Assembly (NCBI GenBank): GCA_963701675.1
Contig: OY969623.1
Span: forward strand, 4,278,001 to 4,342,000
Source: G963701675 sp963701675
Lineage (GTDB): Bacteria; Planctomycetota; Planctomycetia; Gemmatales; Gemmataceae
Direction: 5' to 3'
Length of the DNA: 64,000 nucleotides
Positions 20,076-28,774 of this stretch are shown in pieces (position 1 is the stretch's first letter; every line of letters starts with the position of its first letter). The translations under genes and the position numbers were made by a program. Below the pieces are notes generated by a model. The model did no database searches. It saw only the letters and a program-made list of their open reading frames with translations, and had not been told where the DNA came from.

Positions 20076-21782
20076 ATGCGTGGCGTGATACCGACAATCA
20101 TCACGATCGGCGCCGTCTCGCTGTGCCATTCCAGTCTGGTCGCGCAGCGCGCTGAGATGTTCTCGCCGTATCGTTTTGACATCAGGTATCACTGGAAACT
20201 GCTGCTTAACCCGGAAGTCCAGTGCGAATTGAAGTTCACCAACGAACAGCGCGAACGCATTGCCCGTGTCGAACCGGACCTGCAAAAAGAGCACTCAGCC
20301 GCGTCCGACAAGATCGTGGAGCCCGACAAAGAACTTCGCTCTCGAAAAGTAATAGAACTGGCGAAATGGTACAGAGCTGAGCGCTGGTCGAGAACGCGGG
20401 CGATCCTCTCCGACGAGCAGTACAAGCGGTTCTACCAGATCGCCGTGCAACAGCAAGGCATCCGAGTTTTTTGGATTGAAGATTCTAAGCCTCTGCTGAA
20501 GCTAACGAAAGGGCAGTGGGAACGGATTGAGGAGATCGAGTCCGACGCCCACAGAGTACTTGCTGAGTACTACAAGAATCCATCGTGGGATGAAATGAGG
20601 CGACAATTCCTTCAAGCCGTCATCGCCAGCCTTTATGAGAAATCGCTTCCGATATTGACTGGAGAACAGCGACAGATACTCGATGAGTTTCGCGGACCGC
20701 CGTTCAAGTTTTCGTTAATGGAAGGCGACCTAGGCGCCGCTCCCGCCCGAATAGAAGCTCGCGTGTTTGACTTGCAGCCCACCGAAGCCGAGCTTCGTTT
20801 CCACGAAATCGGTTGGGCGAGCACCACCATCTTAGGCGGACTTGATCTGGCGAAAAAGCACAACCGGCCGTTGTTTCTTCTCGCATCACACGGCAAGCTG
20901 GGGCGCGGGCGATGCGAGTCCGGCGGCTTTTTCCTTCGAGCCGGCGATCTGGCAAAAAAGGAAACGGTCGACATGCTGAACCAATACTTCGTCCCGGTTC
21001 ACGTCGACCTGGCGGCGTACTCACCTGATAGTGACTGCGTTTCCGCTGAAGAAAAGGCGATATTGCGGAAACTCGTGAAGGAGGTAAAGGAGCCGGTTTC
21101 CGTTTTCTCTGCTACCTTGATTCACGTTCTCGATCCCATGACCGGCGAGAGGATCGATGGGCTTGGTTACAACGAATCCGTGCAGCCTGACAAAACGACT
21201 GCCCTTTTGCGACGGGTCATCAAGGACAAGAAGTCGGCAAAGGGTGATGGGCCGGTCAAACCTCCCGCGCTATCTCAGGCAGAGCCTAAGTCGGATGAGT
21301 TGCTGCTTCACCTGGTTGCACGCTATCTCCCTGCCGGTGGAACCTGGAAGGCGTTGCCGGCCGAGGATTACATCGCTCTTTCACGAGATGAATGGAAAAC
21401 GCTTCTACCACCCGAAAGACAAAAACCGGCGGTTGGAAGCACCTATGAGATATCCAAGGACGTCAATTCCAAGATGTTGGTAAACTTCTACCCGCCGACG
21501 CCTAACTTTGATGTAACTACCAATCGCATCGAAAGTCCGCCTTTGCGCGCGACTGTCGTGTCCATTGACGAGGCTGTCGCACACGTCCGCTTAGCGGGCG
21601 AACTAAGAATGAAGCACCCTTTTTTCCCGATCAAGGACGATGATCGTTACGTAAGTGCGAAGCTGGTTGGATTTCTGGACGTCGACCTTGAAAAAGGGAG
21701 AATCAAGAAACTGAGGCTCGTAAGCGAAACCGCGAAGTACGATACGAATGAGTTTGGTGGCGCAGTACGATCCCTGCCATGA
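20076..21782 (+). CDS. exported LTxxQ/thioredoxin-like protein, Sec-less paralogue of the selenoprotein array
   Basis: A 568-residue protein with a signal peptide (MRGVIPTIITIGAVSLCHSS). ATG 20076 is chosen because an upstream in-frame start at 19989 would overlap the NRPS end and bury the signal peptide. The N-terminal half is helical with LTxxQ-like units (CELKFTNEQ, LTKGQWERIEEI, LTGEQRQILDEFRG). The middle is thioredoxin-like (KKHNRPLFLLAS then GRGRCESGGFFLRAGDL then LNQYFVPVHVDL). The C-terminal domain has GGTWKALPAEDYIALSRDEW and NFYPPTPN. The site that holds TGA in the three paralogues downstream is GAG (Glu, in RCES) here, and the 18-base hairpin found after each TGA is absent. It lies 52 bases after the NRPS stop, in the same orientation. 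No named family is recognised; the oxidoreductase role is inferred from fold and position. Confidence 0.85.
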   Translation: MRGVIPTIITIGAVSLCHSSLVAQRAEMFSPYRFDIRYHWKLLLNPEVQCELKFTNEQRERIARVEPDLQKEHSAASDKIVEPDKELRSRKVIELAKWYRAERWSRTRAILSDEQYKRFYQIAVQQQGIRVFWIEDSKPLLKLTKGQWERIEEIESDAHRVLAEYYKNPSWDEMRRQFLQAVIASLYEKSLPILTGEQRQILDEFRGPPFKFSLMEGDLGAAPARIEARVFDLQPTEAELRFHEIGWASTTILGGLDLAKKHNRPLFLLASHGKLGRGRCESGGFFLRAGDLAKKETVDMLNQYFVPVHVDLAAYSPDSDCVSAEEKAILRKLVKEVKEPVSVFSATLIHVLDPMTGERIDGLGYNESVQPDKTTALLRRVIKDKKSAKGDGPVKPPALSQAEPKSDELLLHLVARYLPAGGTWKALPAEDYIALSRDEWKTLLPPERQKPAVGSTYEISKDVNSKMLVNFYPPTPNFDVTTNRIESPPLRATVVSIDEAVAHVRLAGELRMKHPFFPIKDDDRYVSAKLVGFLDVDLEKGRIKKLRLVSETAKYDTNEFGGAVRSLP

Positions 21783-21873
21783 TGAAAAGGCTCTCCCGCT
21801 GCTAACCGATGAACAGCGGCGGTTGCTGGAAGAGTTTCGTGGGAAACCGTTCAAGTTCACCGATTCCAAGTGA
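21778..21873 (+). pseudogene. relict fragment of a further paralogue of the selenoprotein family
   Basis: Overlapping the stop of the preceding gene, one frame over, the DNA encodes HDEKALPLL followed by TDEQRRLLEEFRGKPFKF and a TGA. This matches the segment just before the thioredoxin-like domain in the paralogues (compare YEKSLPILTGEQRQILDEFRG and YEKALTYLTPEQRDKWHEMRGKPF). No start codon or other part of such a gene is present. It is best read as the scar of a deletion or unequal recombination between tandem copies. About 30 codons only, but the match is specific. Confidence 0.65.
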
Positions 21874-21913
21874 ATCAGCCGCCAAGTGCACAATGTTTCT
21901 TTCATGGGCGGCG

Positions 21914-24577
21914 TTACGAGAACTTCGTCACGAACCCGTCAGGTTCGCCGCCGCCGTAGGTCGTATCGAACGCACCCGGGGTAGTGGGGAAATTCAGCGA
22001 CGTGGTGTGACCGGTGACGTAGAAGTTCCCGCTACGATCCAGGGCAATCCCGTGCGGATATTCATATGCACCACCGCCCAGATAGCTGGCGTAGTTGAGC
22101 GCCGAACCATCCGCAGCGAGCTTGACGACATACGCGTCCGAACCGCCGACCCAGGCCGATTGGTGGGCGTCGGCAGTGACGGGTAGTGCTAGTGAGCCGG
22201 CTTTCACGACTACAAAGGCGTTGCCGAAGCGGTTGGTTACAATTCCATGGCCTTCGTCAACTCCGCTGCCGCCCAGGTACGTGCTGTACACCAGCGCCGA
22301 GCCGGATGCATTCATGCGAGTGACGTAGGCGTCGAAGCTGCCATTACATGTGGTGTCGTAGGCGCCGGGCGTTGTTGGGAATGCACAGGAATACGTTTCA
22401 CCCGTGAGGTAGACATCGCCGGTCCGCCCCACGGAGAGACTGCGGATGAGGCCCTTGGTGAAGAAAGTGGAATACTGTAGGTAGGACCCGTCGGCCGAGA
22501 GTTTTGTGACGAATCCAGAGATGCCCGCCTCGACGACACCCTTTACGGGCTCATAACTACCGGGCGTCGTTGGGAAATCATCCGATGGACTACCACCAAC
22601 GTAAATACTACCCGTCCGACTAACGGCGATCGTCCGCGCCCCGTCATGGCCGGTGCCGCCGAGATATGTAGAGAACGGACTATCGGCAACGGTAGACCCA
22701 CCAAGCTTGACGATGAAAACCTCGGAGGAATAGGCGCCGCCTTTGTTGGTGGTTTGGTAAGCGCCGGGGGTTACCGGGAAATCGGTGGAGTACGTGCTGC
22801 CGGTGACGTAAAGGAGGCCTTTGGCGTCGGTGGCAATCGCGTAGCCGATGTCCCCCCAGTCACCGGAGCCGCCGAGATATGTTGAGTACGAAAGCGAAGC
22901 GCCATCGGCGGACAACCGCGTTGCGAAGGCGTCCTGGCTCCCACCCCCAAAAGTCGTTTGGAATGCATCTGTGGTGACCGGAAAACTCGTCGTCGAGGTC
23001 GTGTAGCCGGTCACGGCAGCTTCGCCGGTTACCGGATGAACGGCGACTCCGAGGGCGCTGTCCCAGCCCGTGCCACCGAGGTAAGTCGAATACACCAACG
23101 CGCTGCCGCTGGGATTCAGTTTCGCGACGAAGGTATCGTGATAGTCTAGCGAGGCATCGTAGGCGCCGGCGGTTACAGGAAAGTCAGGCGAATTCGTTTC
23201 GCCGGCGATATACGCGTTACCGGCGTCGTCGGCGCCGATGGCATTGCCGTAGTCGTTAATCGAGCCGTCAATATAAGTCGAATAACTCACGACCGGGTCG
23301 ATAACGAGCGGCCGATTGGTGTCGTACGGCCCTACCTCAAACGTGATGAGCGGTGCATACGAACTTCCCGAACCCGAAGCACTCATTCTGAATTCTGGAT
23401 TCTGAATTCTGAATTCTCCCGTAACCTCCCGTCGCGCGCCGTCTATGTCCTGGTAGAGGTAAGGTTTCTGTTGCACGAGATCGCCGGCCGCGGTGTGCAG
23501 GACCAAATCGCCGTGCGGGTTGATCTCGATTCCATCGGCGCCAGCGAAGCTCAGCCCGATCACGGACGGGCTGGCGCCGGGCGAAACGATGAAGTCGTAC
23601 TCCAGTTGTTGATCTTTTCCGTAATAGGCGAGGTCGATGCCGGGATAAACATCGTGGTACTCAATACGGCCGAACGTTGGAATGTTCGCGTGCCATTCAT
23701 CGGGATTGTTGCCGATGAAATAATTCACTTTGCCGGGCAGTTGGTCGAGTCCCGATGCCTTGGCGCCCGGATTGCCGCCGACGATTTGCATGTGGAGCGC
23801 AACATCCGGCACCGCGGAATCGGAGACCTGCGGTCGGTCGCGTGGCGTGGTCGGGAGACCACGCCACAACGGGCTCGCCGATTCAGTAAATTCTGACTTC
23901 TGAATTCTGAATTCTGAATTCTGTACGGAAAACACCGCTTCGGTTGGCGTAGTGAACAACGTGTAGCCGTTGCCTCTTGCGATGAAATCGACCCGTGCGT
24001 CTGTCTGTCCATGGTTGGCTTCAAAGCTCAACGGCAGGTTCGCGTATGCGTTTTCGACTTTCTCAGGATCCGCTGCGTCGGCGACTTCCGCTTCCGGAAT
24101 TAGAGCAACGGCCTGGGGATTCGCCTCTGATGAGAAAGATGCGGTTCGAGTAACAGCCCAATGACTCGTGATCGGCATTCCCATCATTGACGCACCAAGA
24201 TTCGTGGCAGTAGATCCGCGGATTGGCGCCATCTCGGACTTTCGGGTATAGGACTGACGGTTTGGCGATGAATCAATGAACTCGTCATTCACATTTGCTT
24301 CAGGTTGGTAAGTTGGCGTACTCGATGGGACGGTGGTGTGCGTAGACGCGGGCGTCGAACTCACGGATAATTCCGGCGCAATGGTCCGAATGAGTGCGAT
24401 ATCTATCTCGGATACGTGTCCGGGTTCGTCAGCCTGCGCTGCCCCGTCCATCGAGCAACCAATCAGCAGGCTCCAGAGGGCGTCGCCGGGTGGTAACCGC
24501 CTCTCCAGGATTTCCAATTGCGGGCGGAACAGTTGACACCCGTTCTTCAACGCGCGGAACACGGAAGGCCGGCCCAT
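21914..24577 (-). CDS. surface beta-propeller protein with SBBP-type repeats and planctomycete RLExLExR-like N-terminus
   Basis: An 887-residue protein. The start at 24577 is supported by a GGAGG box just upstream and by the N-terminal motif FRPQLEILERRLPP, a short signature shared by many planctomycete surface proteins; the same type of motif occurs in the gene at 33689. A region with LPLSFEANHGQTDARVDF follows, a domain that commonly precedes SBBP repeats. Then come about eight repeats built around YSTYLGG...G.AIA.D..GN.YVTG.T.S.DFPTTPGAY, expected to form a beta-propeller. Two heptamer tracts and one palindrome are inserted in frame (about 23385-23923), adding low-complexity stretches such as QNSEFRIQKSEF. 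It lies opposite to its neighbours and splits the selenoprotein array. Function unknown; probably extracellular and structural or adhesive. Confidence 0.88.
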   Translation of the reverse strand: MGRPSVFRALKNGCQLFRPQLEILERRLPPGDALWSLLIGCSMDGAAQADEPGHVSEIDIALIRTIAPELSVSSTPASTHTTVPSSTPTYQPEANVNDEFIDSSPNRQSYTRKSEMAPIRGSTATNLGASMMGMPITSHWAVTRTASFSSEANPQAVALIPEAEVADAADPEKVENAYANLPLSFEANHGQTDARVDFIARGNGYTLFTTPTEAVFSVQNSEFRIQKSEFTESASPLWRGLPTTPRDRPQVSDSAVPDVALHMQIVGGNPGAKASGLDQLPGKVNYFIGNNPDEWHANIPTFGRIEYHDVYPGIDLAYYGKDQQLEYDFIVSPGASPSVIGLSFAGADGIEINPHGDLVLHTAAGDLVQQKPYLYQDIDGARREVTGEFRIQNPEFRMSASGSGSSYAPLITFEVGPYDTNRPLVIDPVVSYSTYIDGSINDYGNAIGADDAGNAYIAGETNSPDFPVTAGAYDASLDYHDTFVAKLNPSGSALVYSTYLGGTGWDSALGVAVHPVTGEAAVTGYTTSTTSFPVTTDAFQTTFGGGSQDAFATRLSADGASLSYSTYLGGSGDWGDIGYAIATDAKGLLYVTGSTYSTDFPVTPGAYQTTNKGGAYSSEVFIVKLGGSTVADSPFSTYLGGTGHDGARTIAVSRTGSIYVGGSPSDDFPTTPGSYEPVKGVVEAGISGFVTKLSADGSYLQYSTFFTKGLIRSLSVGRTGDVYLTGETYSCAFPTTPGAYDTTCNGSFDAYVTRMNASGSALVYSTYLGGSGVDEGHGIVTNRFGNAFVVVKAGSLALPVTADAHQSAWVGGSDAYVVKLAADGSALNYASYLGGGAYEYPHGIALDRSGNFYVTGHTTSLNFPTTPGAFDTTYGGGEPDGFVTKFS
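23385..23417. repeat. GAATTCT heptamer tract (single arm) inside the propeller gene
   Basis: Roughly four and a half copies of the heptamer GAATTCT, one with a GGATTCT variant. On the coding (minus) strand it is translated as EFRIQNPEFRM. The same heptamer recurs at 23889, 47700-47827 and 52937-53066. Confidence 0.85.
23842..23867. repeat. 11-bp palindrome inside the propeller gene
   Basis: GTGGCGTGGTC and its exact complement GACCACGCCAC are separated by GGGA. It sits in frame within the coding region, in a stretch poorly conserved for the family, next to two heptamer tracts. It looks like an inserted short mobile palindrome. Confidence 0.7.
23889..23923. repeat. GAATTCT heptamer tract (single arm) inside the propeller gene
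   Basis: About five heptamers, the first one degenerate (GACTTCT). On the minus strand it encodes QNSEFRIQKSEF. Same orientation as the tract at 23385, so the two do not form an inverted pair. Confidence 0.85.
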
Positions 24578-24751
24578 ATCTACCTCCTGCGTAAATGTGA
24601 TTGCGGGCGAGTACGCGGTGTGCTTCGTGGTTTCTACCCAACAAAACGCGATTGGGGACGTAAACGAACAGGTATTTCTCAGACCGAATCTCAGGCCAAA
24701 ACTCCAGGGTTTCCCGACAATGAACGGTGGATGAGAAATGCCGGGTTTTTT

Positions 24752-24781
24752 TTGACAACCGTCGCCAAATCCTTGTATAAT
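24752..24781 (+). promoter_or_regulatory. strong sigma-70-type promoter for the selenoprotein genes
   Basis: TTGACA (24752-24757) and TATAAT (24776-24781) are both perfect consensus hexamers, 18 bases apart, preceded by a T run. Transcription would begin near 24788 and leave a leader of about 140 bases before the ATG at 24929. The 351-base gap 24578-24928 between divergent genes holds this promoter; no other feature was seen in it. Confidence 0.75.
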
Positions 24782-24928
24782 CGGGGCCTCCCGTAAACCG
24801 GAAGGGGAGAAGGGCTTATCTGCCTTCGGCGACTCGCACGGCAGGTATAACGGAACACGAATCTCGACTACAACGATTGCCGGCACATCCGGCCTCGAAT
24901 GAACTCGTCTGACGCAGGAGGTTTGCCA

Positions 24929-26878
24929 ATGCGTTTTCTGCAATTCGTCATCTTGTCGGTCGGCGTCACCGCTTTTGCAGGCGGGCCGGCTCATGGTCAG
25001 TTCTTCCTTGCCGAACTCGGTCGCGGCAGCGGTCCCAGCCAACTACTCTTGCGCGAAGAAGTTCAGCAAGAACTCAAGATGACCGAGGAGCAAATCAAGA
25101 AAGCCAAACTGCTCAGTCAGGAGATTCGCGAGGGACTGGACAAGGATTTTGCTGATCTGTCGGAGCGGGTAGGCCGTGAGGAAGCCCGCGGAAAACAAGC
25201 GCTGGGCAATGAGATCAAAAAACGAGCGCGCGAATATGTGAAGCGTGTCATTACTCCCGAACAGCACAAGCGCCTGGACGAAATCGCGCTCCGGGCCGCG
25301 GGCGTTCAGGGATTTCGTGAGGAACAGGTGCAGCAGGCCCTTGGCCTCACCGCCAAGCAGAAGGAAGACATTCAGCAACTGATGCAGCAGACCATCCTGG
25401 AGATGCAACTTTTGATCAAGAGCACACCGGATGAGTATGAGCAGACCCAAAAACGGGCGGCTGAGATGCGCAAGGCCTGCTACGAAAAGGCCCTCACCTA
25501 CCTCACGCCGGAACAGCGCGACAAGTGGCATGAGATGCGCGGGAAGCCTTTCGTCTTCAAAATAGTGGACAAGCCGCCGATCAACCCGGTCGCGTTGATG
25601 GGTGAGATTCCGCTTCCGCCGGAAGCCCATCCGACGGCGGACCGGAACTACCTGGATTGGGTGGATATCCGGGCCGAGAAATGGCAGCCGTACAAGGCGG
25701 AAAAGCGCTTCAACGACATCGGCTGGGCGGATGCGGACATCTTGAAAGGGCTCGAAATCGCCCGGAAACACCAGCGGCCCTTGTTCGTGTTTCTGGTGGA
25801 TGGCTTCTCGCATCGAGGCAGATGCTGAGCAGGCGCATTCTTCACGAGAGCGGGTCCGCTCTCCAATGTAGACGTGATTCAGGCCATCAACTCGCAATAC
25901 GTGCCGATCTATATCGCCAGCGAGGATTACAAGCGTGACGACGGCAAGGCTTCCGCGGAGGAACGCGCCGCCTGGCGGAAAATGCTCCAGGAGGCCTGGC
26001 GAGAAAAGAGCGAGGATGTGTTCTTGACTTCCGACGCAACCTGCTTCGTCCTTGATCCAAACTCCCGCGAATGCGTCGCCGCGATTCGGCTGCCGAAGTT
26101 GATGGAAGTGCCGCGGGTCCTCGACATGCTGAACGGGAACGCGGAAAAGCTGGGAGTCAAGCCGGGGCCGACGGCGATCCCGCCCAGCGAGCAAGTTCGG
26201 CCGGACCGGGCGGTGAAACCGGACGAATTGGGTATTCACATGGTGTCCCGAAGCATCCCCTCGGGCGGCACCTGGAAGGCGCTGCCCGCCGAGGACTACG
26301 TAATTCTTGTTCGGGAAGAGTGGGAAAAGTTCTTGCCTCCGGAGAATGCCAAGGTTGGCGACATGTACACCATCGCCAAGAATGTGAATGACAAAATCCT
26401 CATCAACCTGTATCCCCCGAGTCCGAACCGCGATCCGGACACCAATCACATCGCCAGTAAGCCGATGAAGGCGACGGTGGTGTCGATCAAAGACGGAATC
26501 ACACGGGTTCGATTGGACAATGAATTCCGGATGAAGCACCACTTTCTTCCGGCGAAAGACGATGACCGTTACGTCGAAGCCACGTTGGTCGGCTATGTCG
26601 ACGTGGACACGAAGTCGCGGCAAATACAGAAGCTGCGAATGGTGACGGAAAAGGCCAAGTACGATGTCGACGGTTTTGGCTCGGCGATCCAGTCGGTCGC
26701 CCCGGGCGCGGCCCCGAACCCGGCCGCGGCGGCGGTCCTAGACAACCCCACCAAGCAAGACCTCGAGGCGTGGTTGGGCCGGGGCGCATTGATTGCTGGC
26801 GTGGTGACGTTGGCCCTCGGCGCTGCGGTTGTCATGTACGTCCGGGCCAAGTCCAGCGCGGCACGCCGGGCGGCGTAG
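24929..26878 (+). CDS. candidate selenoprotein 1: exported LTxxQ/thioredoxin-like protein with in-frame TGA (Sec300), C-terminal membrane anchor
   Basis: Read through the TGA at 25826-25828 this is one 649-residue protein; without readthrough it is cut to 299 residues. ATG 24929 follows an AGGAGG box and a signal peptide (MRFLQFVILSVGVTAFAGG). LTxxQ-like units occur near residues 48 and 137. The thioredoxin-like region (about 270-340) reads RPLFVFLVDGF-SHRGRC-U-AGAFFTRAGPLSN and then INSQYVPIYIAS. The C-terminal domain has GGTWKALPAEDYVILVREEW and NLYPPSPN, followed by a TM helix (about 619-640; GVVTLALGAAVVMYV) and a basic tail. The frame after TGA is the same as before it, and both sides align with the uninterrupted paralogue at 20076. 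A SECIS-like hairpin lies 17 bases after the TGA. Likely role: exported or periplasmic redox protein using a Cys-Sec pair (inference). Confidence 0.85.
25846..25863 (+). promoter_or_regulatory. SECIS-like hairpin of candidate selenoprotein 1
   Basis: GAGAGC-GGGTCC-GCTCTC: a 6-bp stem (7 bp if the outer loop G and C pair, leaving loop GGUC) starting 17 bases after the TGA at 25826. Guanines occupy the first loop positions, and the TGA-to-loop distance (23-24 bases) lies in the range described for bacterial SECIS elements recognised by SelB. Confidence 0.8.
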
Positions 26879-26930
26879 GGGACAGATAACCACACGAGGC
26901 GAACGTTTGTCAACTTTCGGAGTTCAACCA

Positions 26931-28739
26931 ATGCGTGGATCGTGTGCAGTCGTTCTGGTTCTTGGGTTAGCCGGCCCCGCATTCGGCCAGGGGTTCCCGT
27001 TTCAGGAGGGTCGGCTGAGCGGCGCCGCGATCTTGCTTCGACATCCGGGGGTGCAGGCCCAGCTTAAAGTAACCAAAGTCCAGAACGACAAAGTGAAACA
27101 GGCGACTAATAAGGTTCGCGCGAAATACGCCGACGAGTTCGATAAACAGGAGAAGATGCCCGATAACGAAACGCGGAGTCAGTTCAAGCGCAACTTGTCC
27201 CAGAAAGTCATCATGGAGGTGACCAAGGAACTTCCTAATATCCTGACCTCCGATCAGTTAAAGCGGCTAAATCAAATCGCGCTTCAACAGAGCGGGCTTC
27301 AAGCATTTGACGAAAAGACGGTGATTGACACGCTGAAGCTCACGAAGGAACAACAAGAACAGATCAAGCAAGTCCGCGAGAACACCAAGGCGGAGTATTA
27401 CAAGGTACGGCAAGAGCTGGGCACCAGTTTTGAGAAGGCCAAGGAAAAAGAGCATGCGCTCCAGCAGAAGAGCGTGCAAATGGTGTTGGCCACTCTCACC
27501 GAGGACCAGCGGAAACAATGGAAGGAATTACACGGCGAGCCGTTCAACTTTGAGGGTGCGGTCACACACACACCGACCGCACCCTCGGATAAGAAAGCGG
27601 TCCCCGACCCCCAGGCGGCTGAAAAGCCCAAAGCCACGGCCCCGCCCGAGTTGGTCCGCGAAGATCTCGAATGGGTGTCCACACGGGTCGACGAAATCCA
27701 GCCCACCGAAGACGAACGTAAGACCGACAAGATCGGCTGGGCCAGCGGAATTCGCGTCGCGCTGGACGTGGCCAAGAAGCACAACCGGCCAGTTATCGTG
27801 CACACGTACAACGACGGCTGCATGCACACCGGCCGGTCCTGAGCGGGCATGTGGTTCATGAGAGCGGGTCCGCTCTCCGACGACCGGATCATTGATCTTC
27901 TCAACCGCCACTTTGTGCCGGTGTCAGTGTCCAATGATGCCTACACGCGCGGTGAGATCTCGAAAGAGGACCATGAGTTAAAGATCAGCATCGTGCGCGA
28001 ATCATGGAAGGACGATCGAATCATCCGCACCGGCGAGGACGCGGTGTATGTGCTGACCCCGGACGGAAAGTTTTACGACGCCATCCGTGCGCCCGACAGC
28101 ATCCGAGTCGCTTTTCTGCGCCCGTTCCTAGAGAGAATGGTGTCAGACTTGAAAGTTAAGCCGCTCGACAGACCGATTGTCGATCCGATGGTGCAGTCGA
28201 AACGGCCGAAGACCAGCGAAGGCCAAATCGTGCTGCATAATGCCGCACGCTACATTCCCAAGGGTGAGGGTTGGGCCAAAATGCCCGCGGAGGACTGGAT
28301 TGTCCTTGATCGGGGAGAATGGTCCAAGTTTCTCCCGGCCAACGACGCCAAGATTGGCACCCGTTGGGACGTGGACAGCGAGGTGGTCCGGAAGATACTG
28401 GTGAACTTTTATCCGCCGACCGGAAACACCGACACGAAGAAGAATAAAATTGAGAACATGGTTCTAACTGCCACACTGGTATCGCGCGAGAACGGCACCG
28501 CGCGGGTCCGGCTTGATGGTGCACTGAAAATGAAACACCCGTGGTTTACCACTGGTTTGGGACCAGGTGCCGCGGTGCAACAGGGCGAAGAGTATTTCGT
28601 CGAAATCAAGAAGATCATCGGTTTCGTGGACTGTGATCTGGAAGCACCTGCCATTCGGTCACTACGGGTTTTAGGCGACAAGGCGACGTACGCCACGTAC
28701 AACTTCGTCGTGGCCTTACGTTTAGCTCCGCTGAATTGA
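26931..28739 (+). CDS. candidate selenoprotein 2: exported LTxxQ/thioredoxin-like protein with in-frame TGA (Sec304)
   Basis: A 602-residue protein if the TGA at 27840-27842 is read as Sec. ATG 26931 begins a signal peptide (MRGSCAVVLVLGLAGPAFG) 52 bases after the previous gene; same operon. The N-terminal half carries LTxxQ-like units (LKLTKEQQEQIKQV, LTEDQRKQWKELHGEPF). A Thr/Pro/Lys-rich linker follows (about 217-240). The thioredoxin-like region has KKHNRPVIVHTYNDG, MHTGRS-U-AGMWFMRAGPLSD and LNRHFVPVSVS. The C-terminal domain has AEDWIVLDRGEW and NFYPPTGN. Unlike its two Sec siblings, the residue before Sec is Ser instead of Cys, so redox chemistry would rest on the Sec alone or on another partner. 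No C-terminal TM helix is evident. Frame and homology continue unbroken across the TGA. Confidence 0.85.
27860..27877 (+). promoter_or_regulatory. SECIS-like hairpin of candidate selenoprotein 2
   Basis: The same 18 bases, GAGAGC-GGGTCC-GCTCTC, again beginning exactly 17 bases after the TGA (27840-27842). The 17 intervening bases differ from those of the sibling genes, so the hairpin is conserved more strongly than its surroundings. Confidence 0.8.
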
Positions 28740-28774
28740 CAACGGAATCATGCACTCGGTACGGAGATTGGACG

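Noticed and set aside
23385..23923. Regular short repeats considered as a CRISPR array
   Set aside because: Units are seven bases, contiguous, without spacers, and translated as part of a protein.
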